Shown piece after piece: positions 1 through 4,912 of a stretch of DNA of 5,361 nucleotides (position 1 is the stretch's first letter; the number at the start of each line of letters is the position of its first letter). The stretch comes from Bacillota bacterium (GTDB taxonomy: Bacteria; Bacillota; Clostridia; Lachnospirales; Cellulosilyticaceae): assembly GCA_023436395.1 (NCBI GenBank), contig JAEZJJ010000016.1, positions 1-5,361 of the forward strand. The letters are read 5' to 3'. The notes under the pieces were generated by a model. That model was not told where the DNA came from and searched no databases. It saw only the letters and a list, made by a program, of their open reading frames with translations. A program made the translations under genes and the position numbers.

Positions 1-124
1 TAGAGCTAACTATAAGCTTTGTTTTTCTAAAATGACGTTTCCACATCAACTTTTTAGAGTTATGCTTTTGGAACAAATTTATAGAAGCTTTAGGATTATG
101 AAGGGTGAACCGTACCATAAGTGA
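1..124 (+). CDS. 3' end of an unidentified reading frame (partial)
   Basis: A plus-strand frame is open from the left edge of the window (frame beginning at base 2) to a TGA at 122-124. It gives about 40 residues ending in RIMKGEPYHK. The stretch is basic and rich in Phe, Leu and Arg (for example FPHQLFRVMLLEQIYRSF), which is more protein-like than random AT-rich sequence. I do not recognise the family. A transposase tail is one guess, but no catalytic motif is present to support it. An internal ATG at 32-34 has no convincing Shine-Dalgarno site, so if the frame is real it starts outside the window. It converges on the aldo/keto reductase gene and is separated from it by foldable sequence and a terminator. 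It could also be a decayed fragment or a chance open frame. Confidence 0.3.
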   Translation, partial: RANYKLCFSKMTFPHQLFRVMLLEQIYRSFRIMKGEPYHK

Positions 125-182
125 GAGTCCAAATTTTATATTTGGTATCTCGAACTTACTCAGCGAACGCATGTGAGTCGAG
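118..182 (+). other. Foldable region with two mutually exclusive hairpins
   Basis: Hairpin A pairs TAAGT (118-122) with ACTTA (154-158), GAGA (123-126) with TCTC (148-151), and CCAAAT (129-134) with ATTTGG (140-145) around a 5-base loop. It has one 2x2 internal loop and a 2-base bulge. Hairpin B pairs CTCGA (149-153) with TCGAG (178-182), or ACTCA (158-162) with TGAGT (174-178). B uses bases that A also needs, so the two cannot form fully together. No T-run follows, so this is not an ordinary terminator. It overlaps the last codons of the partial frame on its left. It could be the 3' UTR structure of that gene, a small RNA, or the end of a mobile element. No known RNA family was recognised. 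Confidence 0.35.
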
Positions 183-235
183 TTTCCTTATAAATAAGTG
201 AGGTTTTCATTTAAATAGTTAATATCAAAAATAGT

Positions 236-258
236 AGTATCATATTTTGTATGATACT
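236..258. repeat. Perfect 9-bp inverted repeat
   Basis: AGTATCATA (236-244) and TATGATACT (250-258) are exact reverse complements around TTTTG. There is no T-tract on either side. It lies in the otherwise gene-free stretch 125-376 between two convergent genes. It may be a weak hairpin ending the left-hand transcript, or a protein-binding palindrome. No adjacent promoter was found to support an operator role. Confidence 0.4.
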
Positions 259-318
259 CTAAGTAGACTTTAAATTTAATTAAGCTTAAATAAAAGGTAA
301 AGAAATATATAATAAATA

Positions 319-363
319 AAAAAGAAGGATAGTCCTCTGATAAAGAGATGAATCCTTCTTTTT
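319..363 (-). terminator. Bidirectional rho-independent terminator of the YajO-like gene
   Basis: AAAAAGAAGGAT (319-330) pairs perfectly with ATCCTTCTTTTT (352-363), a 12-bp stem. The 21-base loop can itself form a small CTCT/AGAG hairpin (335-338 with 344-347). Read on the minus strand, the stem ends in a T-run with more T-rich sequence after it, 14 bases after the reductase stop codon. The arms also supply a T-run on the plus strand, so it can stop transcripts arriving from the left edge. Confidence 0.85.
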
Positions 364-376
364 AAGTTAGTTGAAG

Positions 377-1432
377 TTATTTTGAACCAGTTGGCACTGG
401 GATTTTTATTCCAACTGTTGTCGCCATTTTTGCTATGGCTTTTGGGTCGGAATTTTTAACATTCACGTCAACACGAGGGGTGTAGTGTTCTTCTAAGCGA
501 TGTACTTCTTCATTGGTTAACTCGATAGAGAGGGCTTTAATTGCATCGTCAATGTGACTAGTTTTAAGAGCTCCAACAATAGGGGCTGCAACAACTGGAT
601 TTCGGTATAACCAAGCAAGCGAGATTTCTGCACGACTAACCCCACGATCTTGTGCAACTTTACCAATAGACTCAACGATTTTCTCATCAGCTACTGCAGT
701 TGCTTCAAAGTACTTAAAAGCGCCGGCTTCAGCTTCAGAGCGAGTTGTCTTTTCACCCCATGGACGAGTTAGCATACCGCGGGAAAGTGGACTGTAGACC
801 ATAGTCTGAATACCTTCATCCGCGCAGAGTGGAATCATTTCGTTTTCCTCTTCACGAGCAACCAAATTGTAATTATGTTGCATTGATATAAAGCGTGTCC
901 AGCCATTAAGCTTTTGAATATGAAGAGCCTTAGCGAACTGCCAAGCCCTCATTGTAGAGGCCCCTAAATAGCGCACTTTGCCCATCTTTACCAAATCATG
1001 AAGTGCTTCCAAAGTCTCTTCCCATGGTGTAAATGGATCAGCTCGATGAATCTGGTAAAGATCGATATAATCAGTTCCAAGGCGTCTTAAACTATGATCA
1101 ATCTCTGTCATAATTGCCTTACGTGAGAGGCCAAACGAATTAGGGCCTGATCGTGTTGGGGCACCAAGTTTTGTAGAAATGACGATGTTTTCACGTTTAG
1201 CAAAATCTTTCAGAGCTTTGCCAACTATCTCCTCGCTTGTACCTTGGGAATACAGATTGGCGGTGTCAAAGAAGTTAATCCCGGACTCGATGGCGTGTTT
1301 AATCACATGTCGGCCCCCCTCTTCACCAAGTGCCCAAGTAGGATGCCCTTTAGAAGGGTCTCCAAAACCCATGCATCCGATACAGATCTGTGAAACTTCA
1401 AGGCCAGAATGGCTGAGCTTAATGTATTGCAT
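377..1432 (-). CDS. Aldo/keto reductase, YajO-like (AKR1)
   Basis: Cytosolic NAD(P)H-dependent oxidoreductase of the aldo/keto reductase superfamily, 351 residues. Using the start at 1432, the catalytic tetrad is Asp56 and Tyr61 (in NFFDTANLYS), Lys88 (STKLG) and His129 (YQIHR). The cofactor-binding end shows VYSPLSRGMLTRPWG and APIVGALKTSHIDDA. From memory it aligns along nearly its whole length with E. coli YajO, including CIGCMGFGDP near the start and SMQHNYNLVAREEE in the middle. The last 30 or so residues go beyond the usual end of YajO. The start is set by AGGAGG at 1440-1445, seven bases before ATG. A longer in-frame ATG at 1477 has no Shine-Dalgarno and would put the promoter -10 inside the gene. 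It lies downstream of the AraC-family gene on the same strand, 131 bases away, with a promoter-like site between. The exact substrate cannot be told; aldehydes are likely. Confidence 0.92.
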   Translation of the reverse strand: MQYIKLSHSGLEVSQICIGCMGFGDPSKGHPTWALGEEGGRHVIKHAIESGINFFDTANLYSQGTSEEIVGKALKDFAKRENIVISTKLGAPTRSGPNSFGLSRKAIMTEIDHSLRRLGTDYIDLYQIHRADPFTPWEETLEALHDLVKMGKVRYLGASTMRAWQFAKALHIQKLNGWTRFISMQHNYNLVAREEENEMIPLCADEGIQTMVYSPLSRGMLTRPWGEKTTRSEAEAGAFKYFEATAVADEKIVESIGKVAQDRGVSRAEISLAWLYRNPVVAAPIVGALKTSHIDDAIKALSIELTNEEVHRLEEHYTPRVDVNVKNSDPKAIAKMATTVGIKIPVPTGSK

Positions 1433-1439
1433 ATATATA

Positions 1440-1445
1440 CCTCCT
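1440..1445 (-). promoter_or_regulatory. Ribosome binding site that fixes the AKR1 start
   Basis: On the minus strand this reads AGGAGG, seven bases upstream of the ATG at 1432-1430. It is a full-consensus Shine-Dalgarno and argues against the longer frame starting at 1477. Confidence 0.9.
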
Positions 1446-1468
1446 GAAAATATGTTGTTATTATTCAT

Positions 1469-1500
1469 AGTATACAACCAATACTCAAGTTACCGTTAAC
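1469..1500 (-). promoter_or_regulatory. Possible activator-dependent promoter of AKR1
   Basis: On the minus strand a good -10 (TATACT, 1474-1469) lies 37 bases upstream of the AKR1 start codon. At the matching -35 position (1497-1492) there is only AACGGT, far from consensus. That hexamer lies inside a small inverted repeat, GTTA-N4-TAAC (1489-1500). A good -10 with a poor -35 overlapped by a symmetric element is the pattern expected where an activator, such as the neighbouring AraC-family protein, recruits polymerase. A weaker alternative is TTGAAG (1554-1549), 18 bases, then TAGGAT (1530-1525). Confidence 0.4.
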
Positions 1501-1563
1501 ACGATCCAATCAAAAAGTTGCCTAATCCTATCACGCTTTACAATATAGCTTCAATAAAGTTTC

Positions 1564-2481
1564 TCAAAGATTCACACTTTGCGTATTAAGCCCTTTAAGT
1601 CGCTTCATATCTTCTCTTGGTGGAAATCCAAACATTCTTGAGTACTCACGACTGAATTGGGTAGGACTTTCATATCCAACATAAAATGCAGCATTTGCCA
1701 CATCTGTTGCCTCTGATATTATTAGACGCCGAGCTTCCTGAAGCCTAAGCTGCTTTTGAAATTGAATTGGACTCATAGCAGTTATTTCCTTAAAATGCCT
1801 ATGAAACGATGGAACACTCATATTGGCAACATCTGCCAAATACTCAATGCGAAAAGAATCTTGGAAATTATTCACTATGTACTCAATCGCATTTTTGATA
1901 TGAATAGTGGGACTTCCATCGGTTACGATTCGTCTTAATGAGTCACCATGCTCACCTTGTAATGTTCTGTATAATATCTCTTTTGTAAAAAGGGGGGCAA
2001 GAACAGGAATATTGTCAGTCTTATCCAGAAGACGAACAAGCCTTACTACAGCGTCTAGCATGGATTCATCTAATTCAGCAACATTCATACCACGTTTTGA
2101 TGCTCTCGAGGAGTTTACCTTAACCTTATCATTACTTAATAGCTCTAAAATAAGATTAGGTGTAAACTCAATTTTACAATACAAGTTGGGGACTTCAGGT
2201 GAAGCTTCCGACGCCTCGAAGATAATAGGTAAATCTATAGATGATACAATGTAATTCGATGGTCCACCTCTGAAGCGTTCACCTCCAAGAATTACATCCT
2301 TGAAGCCCTGGACTACAATACATAGCGAAGGATTATAGAGTCCGTAAGGCGGTCCTGATAAGGTAGAATAATGAGTTGTTGAATAACGTGCGAAACCAAG
2401 GCAAGGAATTTCAGTAGTGGGAGTATGTCGATTAACTAGATCAGCAAGCTCCTTTTGCAAATAACTTATTTGGTTAAACAT
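1564..2481 (-). CDS. AraC-family transcriptional regulator with AraC_N sensor domain
   Basis: DNA-binding transcription factor, 305 residues from the chosen start. Residues about 15-180 match the AraC_N (cupin-like) type: NPSLCIVVQGFKDVILGG, then YIVSSIDLPI and an EASP segment. Residues about 195-290 form the AraC/XylS double helix-turn-helix: helix pair one around IEYLADVANMSVPSFHRHFK (212-231), and pair two around ATDVANAAFYVGYESPTQFS (258-277), ending in the typical RMFGFPP. The ATG at 2481 is preferred because GGAGG lies just upstream; an in-frame ATG at 2514 would include that site in the coding sequence. E. coli YqhC has the same architecture and activates the neighbouring aldehyde reductase genes yqhD and dkgA. 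The aldo/keto reductase directly downstream here makes a similar aldehyde-responsive role a reasonable inference. The ligand is unknown. Confidence 0.9.
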   Translation of the reverse strand: MFNQISYLQKELADLVNRHTPTTEIPCLGFARYSTTHYSTLSGPPYGLYNPSLCIVVQGFKDVILGGERFRGGPSNYIVSSIDLPIIFEASEASPEVPNLYCKIEFTPNLILELLSNDKVKVNSSRASKRGMNVAELDESMLDAVVRLVRLLDKTDNIPVLAPLFTKEILYRTLQGEHGDSLRRIVTDGSPTIHIKNAIEYIVNNFQDSFRIEYLADVANMSVPSFHRHFKEITAMSPIQFQKQLRLQEARRLIISEATDVANAAFYVGYESPTQFSREYSRMFGFPPREDMKRLKGLNTQSVNL

Positions 2482-2486
2482 ATATG

Positions 2487-2493
2487 CCCTCCT
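2487..2493 (-). promoter_or_regulatory. Ribosome binding site that fixes the AraC-family start
   Basis: The minus strand reads AGGAGGG, five bases before the ATG at 2481-2479 (seven if only AGGAG is counted). It supports the shorter 305-residue protein over a start at 2514. Confidence 0.8.
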
Positions 2494-2577
2494 ATATAAA
2501 TCCCCAATCTTCAAGTTCTAAACAAAGAAGATACATTTATGCTATCCTCTCGTCTTAATATTGCTAAATAATATCAA

Positions 2578-2628
2578 ATGTGTTTTATGCTTCTTAAGGC
2601 TTATAGATTTAGGGAACATAAAACACAT
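2578..2628. repeat. Perfect 12-bp inverted repeat upstream of the AraC-family gene
   Basis: ATGTGTTTTATG (2578-2589) and CATAAAACACAT (2617-2628) are exact reverse complements separated by 27 bases, in the 179-base gap between the TetR and AraC-family genes. On the minus strand the spacer contains TATAAG (2605-2600), a possible -10 for the AraC-family gene with no good -35. The arms could be two half-sites of an operator flanking that promoter, or the stem of a large leader hairpin. The sequence after the stem is only mildly T-rich, so I do not call it a terminator. Confidence 0.45.
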
Positions 2629-2660
2629 GTAGTTTATTGTGAAATCAAAAAATGAAACTA

Positions 2661-3323
2661 TTAATCTAATTTAATCTCAATAGAATGCTTTAAACAATAT
2701 AGTTGCTGATAGAAGGAAGCCATATATACTTTTTTAAAGTCAGGAAAAGTATAATTCTCATCAACTAATTTAGTGGCCTCCATTTGTAACTTACTTAATT
2801 TAGTCGATGAATATAATCCGCAAGCAAGTGTAAGTACCGAAGAAATAAAATTACTTATATTATCCTCGCTGGCTTCAGGAAAAAGCTGGCTAATAAAGTT
2901 TACTAATTGTTGATACGATGTAAGTATTTCTTTTTTAGACTCAACTAAAGATTCAAGGGAAACATTTTTTTCAATGGCTGTATAAAGAATGCCGTATAGG
3001 CTTAAAAGTCTTTCATGTTCTATTATCCTACTTGTCCATATGTCTGTAATTTCGTAAAGAGAATAAAGTTTATTAATCTTAAATGATTTAAAAAAATCCG
3101 AAATGAATGATTTAAAATCTTCCTTCAAAATGAGAAGAAGGATTTCATCCTTTGTTCTAAAGTATTTGTAAATATTTTGTCTTGTAAATTTTGTGTATTC
3201 TGAAATTATACTGAAATTTAACCCTTCATAACCTACTGAGTCGTATATGGAAGAGGTTGCGTTAATTATTTCTTTAATTCTATCTTGAATTTGATCCTCA
3301 GATCTTGCTCGCTGAAAACTCAT
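2661..3323 (-). CDS. TetR/AcrR-family transcriptional regulator
   Basis: One-component repressor-type protein of 220 residues, a usual TetR length. The N-terminal three-helix DNA-binding domain spans about residues 10-65: IKEIINATSSIYDSVGYEGL, then FSIISEYTKFT, then the recognition helix region RQNIYKYFRTKDEILL, the family's most recognisable motif. Residues 70-220 are the all-helical ligand-binding and dimerisation half, with no similarity I can name to a characterised member. The start at 3323 has AAGGA at 3337-3333. The gene is divergent from AKR2, and both promoters lie in the 300-base gap with inverted repeats on them, so repression of itself and of AKR2 is likely. Its base composition is visibly lower in GC (about 30% in a sampled line) than the reductase genes, so it may have a different history from them. 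The inducer is unknown. Confidence 0.9.
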   Translation of the reverse strand: MSFQRARSEDQIQDRIKEIINATSSIYDSVGYEGLNFSIISEYTKFTRQNIYKYFRTKDEILLLILKEDFKSFISDFFKSFKINKLYSLYEITDIWTSRIIEHERLLSLYGILYTAIEKNVSLESLVESKKEILTSYQQLVNFISQLFPEASEDNISNFISSVLTLACGLYSSTKLSKLQMEATKLVDENYTFPDFKKVYMASFYQQLYCLKHSIEIKLD

Positions 3324-3362
3324 ATATGCTTTTCCTTTCTAAATGGAATTCAATAACTTAAT

Positions 3363-3387
3363 TAATTTCTATTATAAATGGAAATTA
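3363..3387. promoter_or_regulatory. Candidate operator over the TetR gene promoter
   Basis: TAATTTC (3363-3369) and GAAATTA (3381-3387) are perfect inverted arms 11 bases apart. They enclose the TetR-gene -10 and reach its predicted start. A repressor bound here would block transcription of tetR. The half-site resembles that of the repeat at 3427-3447. Confidence 0.45.
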
Positions 3388-3399
3388 CACAATTGACAA
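3371..3399 (-). promoter_or_regulatory. Promoter of the TetR-family gene
   Basis: On the minus strand TTGTCA (3399-3394), a 17-base spacer and a perfect TATAAT (3376-3371) form a near-ideal sigma-A promoter. The expected start is near 3364, about 40 bases before the TetR start codon. Its -35 shares five bases with the -35 of the divergent AKR2 promoter. Confidence 0.8.
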
Positions 3400-3421
3400 G
3401 TTGCGAAGTGAATGCTAATAT
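3393..3421 (+). promoter_or_regulatory. Promoter of the AKR2 operon
   Basis: A perfect TTGACA (3393-3398), a 17-base spacer and TAATAT (3416-3421) point to a start near 3428. The transcript would carry a leader of about 140 bases before the small reading frame and nearly 200 bases before AKR2. Confidence 0.7.
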
Positions 3422-3426
3422 ATAAA

Positions 3427-3447
3427 TAAATTTCATTGTGAAAATTA
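3427..3447. promoter_or_regulatory. Candidate operator at the AKR2 transcription start
   Basis: An inverted repeat centred on TTG (3436-3438): TTTCA (3431-3435) pairs with TGAAA (3439-3443), then one mismatch, then TAA (3427-3429) with TTA (3445-3447). It begins at the predicted +1 of the AKR2 promoter, a classic repressor position. Half-sites of the form TAA(A)TTTC are shared with the repeat over the tetR promoter. The likely binder is the TetR protein. Confidence 0.45.
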
Positions 3448-3511
3448 AAAGAGAAGTGAATAAGTATAATCAATAAAGAGTAACATTTAGAAAAAGATGC
3501 TTAAGTGGAAA

Positions 3512-3549
3512 ATAAATTATTTTTTGTAAATTTATAAAAAATAATTTAT
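3512..3549 (+). repeat. 14-bp AT-only hairpin in the AKR2 leader
   Basis: ATAAATTATTTTTT (3512-3525) pairs perfectly with AAAAAATAATTTAT (3536-3549) around a 10-base loop that can itself pair partly. It ends four bases before the AGGAGG of the small reading frame. All stem pairs are A-U, so it would melt easily. Possible roles are mRNA protection, temperature-sensitive access to the ribosome site, or a bound regulator. A terminator is unlikely because no T-run follows the stem. Confidence 0.5.
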
Positions 3550-3567
3550 GAATAGGAGGAGTATTCA

Positions 3568-3627
3568 ATGTCGGAAAAAAAGAAAGGTATAAAAATAATA
3601 AACATATTGGGAGGTATATGCAGATGA
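3568..3627 (+). CDS. 19-residue upstream reading frame overlapping AKR2 (leader peptide candidate)
   Basis: ATG at 3568 is preceded by AGGAGG (3554-3559) at a spacing of eight bases, as strong a ribosome site as any gene here. It encodes MSEKKKGIKIINILGGICR and stops at TGA 3625-3627. That TGA overlaps the AKR2 ATG at 3624 as ATGA, the classic arrangement for translational coupling. All five isoleucines use ATA. The peptide has a lysine-rich front and a short hydrophobic middle, too short for a clear membrane span. It matches no leader peptide I know. It could be a regulatory uORF, a real small protein, or a by-product of AT- and purine-rich sequence; the overlap and strong ribosome site favour a function. 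Confidence 0.45.
   Translation: MSEKKKGIKIINILGGICR
3609..3614 (+). promoter_or_regulatory. Ribosome binding site that decides the AKR2 start
   Basis: GGGAGG lies three bases before ATG 3618, too close for efficient use, and nine bases before ATG 3624, a workable spacing. It lies inside the small upstream reading frame, so ribosomes translating that frame pass over it. Confidence 0.7.
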
Positions 3628-4664
3628 ATAATATTGAATATCGTAAAATCGGCGCAGCAGGGATAAAAGTTCCGGCAATGGGGATTGGTACAGTGGCGTG
3701 GGGAGAAAAACTTGTAGGATATGGTAAAAAATTTACTCGTGATGATCTGTTCAATGCGTACAAGACGTCTTTAGACGCTGGGTTAAATTTTTTTGATACT
3801 TCAGAAAGTTACGGAAAAGGAGTATCCGAGCAGCTACTGGGTGAATTTCATCGTCAAGATGGTCGACCAATTGTAGTAGCAACTAAATTCTCGCCGGCGA
3901 AAATTTATGATCCATCTACTAGGTTTTCACCTAAGGATATTGTTAGCACCCTTGATGGAAGTCTAAAACGTCTCGGAATGGACAAAGTTGATCTATACCA
4001 ATTACACTATCCCGTTGCACGTCATAAACTAAATAATTATTTGGATGCCATGGCTGAAACAGTTAAAAGCGGTAAGGCAAAAGCAGTTGGTGTCTGTAAC
4101 TTTAATACGGAGCTTATGAAGTATGCGCATGAATATTTTGCAAAGCAAAATATTCAACTGGTATCCAACCAAGTTGGATATAATTTGTTACACCGACTTC
4201 CTGAAACCAATGGCATGCTTACAGCATGTGAAGATCTGGACGTTACGCTTATAGCCATCCTTCCTCTAGCAGAAGGGGTTCTTACAGGAAAGTATAGAGT
4301 TGGTGGTGATTCATATCCTTCCAATCTGCGTAACCTCGCTAAGGTTACACAACTTGATATATTCAAAGACGGAGACCATTCGCCCCTTATGCGACGTCTA
4401 TTTACAAAGCCATATATGTTGCAACGCGAGAAGCTTGAGTCATTGTTTGAAGTTATGGATATGATTTCCAATAAGTATAACGCAACTATTTCACAGGTAT
4501 CGCTGAACTGGTTGATTGCAAGCAATCCACTAGTGATCCCTATTCCAGGGGAAAAAAATGCAATGCAAGCAGCGTCCAATGCTGCCACATTAAGTTGGAA
4601 GCTGACTCGCCAAGAATTCGAAAGCATTAGTCAAGCTGAGAGGGCTATTAGGGAATCATTGTAA
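3624..4664 (+). CDS. Aldo/keto reductase, second subfamily (AKR2)
   Basis: Cytosolic NADPH-type aldo/keto reductase, 346 residues from the preferred start. The tetrad is Asp58 and Tyr63 (FFDTSESYG), Lys88 (VATKF) and His128 (YQLHYP). The cofactor end shows ILPLAEGVLTGKY and IPIPGEKNAMQA. The IPIPG segment and overall order recall the chloroplast/cyanobacterial group that includes Arabidopsis At1g06690 and pyridoxal-reductase-like proteins, rather than the YajO type of the other reductase here; this is from memory and needs alignment. An ATG at 3618 would add two residues but is too near its GGGAGG, so 3624 is chosen. It is divergent from the TetR-family gene and is probably under its control. 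It overlaps the stop of a 19-codon frame by ATGA, suggesting coupled translation. The substrate is unknown; carbonyl compounds are likely. Confidence 0.92.
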   Translation: MNNIEYRKIGAAGIKVPAMGIGTVAWGEKLVGYGKKFTRDDLFNAYKTSLDAGLNFFDTSESYGKGVSEQLLGEFHRQDGRPIVVATKFSPAKIYDPSTRFSPKDIVSTLDGSLKRLGMDKVDLYQLHYPVARHKLNNYLDAMAETVKSGKAKAVGVCNFNTELMKYAHEYFAKQNIQLVSNQVGYNLLHRLPETNGMLTACEDLDVTLIAILPLAEGVLTGKYRVGGDSYPSNLRNLAKVTQLDIFKDGDHSPLMRRLFTKPYMLQREKLESLFEVMDMISNKYNATISQVSLNWLIASNPLVIPIPGEKNAMQAASNAATLSWKLTRQEFESISQAERAIRESL

Positions 4665-4667
4665 AGT

Positions 4668-4703
4668 TAATCAAATTAGATTAAGATACTTGATTAGATT
4701 TTT
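4668..4703 (+). terminator. Probable terminator of AKR2
   Basis: TAATCAA (4668-4674) pairs with TTGATTA (4690-4696), and TTTTT follows at 4699-4703. It starts just after the AKR2 stop codon. The stem is AT-rich and the loop is 15 bases, so it may be leaky. Confidence 0.5.
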
Positions 4704-4778
4704 AGGTATAGTTATTGCATTAAATATAGCTATTATTCCAAACGATTATACCTGTTCATAAAAGAGCGCAAGTTTTGC

Positions 4779-4815
4779 CCTTAACTATAGAATTTACTTG
4801 GTTAAGGCTATTTTT
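4779..4815 (+). terminator. Second plus-strand terminator after AKR2
   Basis: CCTTAAC (4779-4785) pairs with GTTAAGG (4801-4807), followed closely by TTTTT (4811-4815). With the weaker hairpin at 4668-4703 it gives a two-stage stop for AKR2 transcripts before the oppositely oriented gene on the right. Confidence 0.6.
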
Positions 4816-4837
4816 GTGTAAAAACTGTATCACAAGT

Positions 4838-4859
4838 AATGCTTTATTTATAAAGCATT
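4838..4859. repeat. Perfect 9-bp inverted repeat in the convergent gap
   Basis: AATGCTTTA (4838-4846) and TAAAGCATT (4851-4859) pair around TTTA. The flanks are only mildly T-rich, so it is a weak terminator or backup hairpin for either strand. Confidence 0.45.
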
Positions 4860-4863
4860 TTAT

Positions 4864-4907
4864 AAAAAGGCAAATGTTTTTATTATAAAACAAATGAAAT
4901 TATTGCC
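4864..4907 (-). terminator. Terminator of the right-hand gene
   Basis: On the minus strand GGCAA (4907-4903) pairs with TTGCC (4873-4869). An inner TGTTTT/AAAACA pairing lies between them, and five T residues follow (4868-4864). It begins five bases after the stop codon of the charged protein. Confidence 0.5.
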
Positions 4908-4912
4908 CCCTT

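Noticed and set aside
92..200. Group II intron domain V, or a TnpB guide-RNA / IS605 end, suggested by the GAACCGTACC stretch and following hairpins
   Set aside because: The domain V stem and tetraloop do not form, and the short upstream frame shows no TnpB or reverse-transcriptase motif. Kept only as a generic structured region.
1179..1499. 106-residue plus-strand open frame over the start of AKR1
   Set aside because: It is antisense to the conserved N-terminal half of AKR1 and contains no recognisable motif.
3465..3470. Perfect TATAAT in the AKR2 leader as an alternative promoter
   Set aside because: There is no acceptable -35 at 16-18 bases (AAATTA at that place) and no extended -10 TG. 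The upstream TTGACA promoter is better.
3428..3623. Riboswitch or T-box in the long AKR2 leader
   Set aside because: It has no conserved core, specifier loop or terminator/antiterminator pair. Only the AT hairpin and the small reading frame stand out.
3470..3763. 97-residue minus-strand open frame crossing the AKR2 leader and start
   Set aside because: It overlaps the well-supported AKR2 gene and leader, has a low-complexity hydrophobic composition and no ribosome site worth noting. It is a shadow of AT-rich sequence.
4154..4627. 157-residue minus-strand open frame inside AKR2
   Set aside because: It is fully antisense to a reductase with an intact catalytic tetrad and has no family resemblance.
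4707..4734. Near-direct repeat TATAGTTATT / TATAGCTATT after AKR2
   Set aside because: Ten-base, AT-rich and imperfect, which is expected by chance in such sequence, and no feature depends on it.
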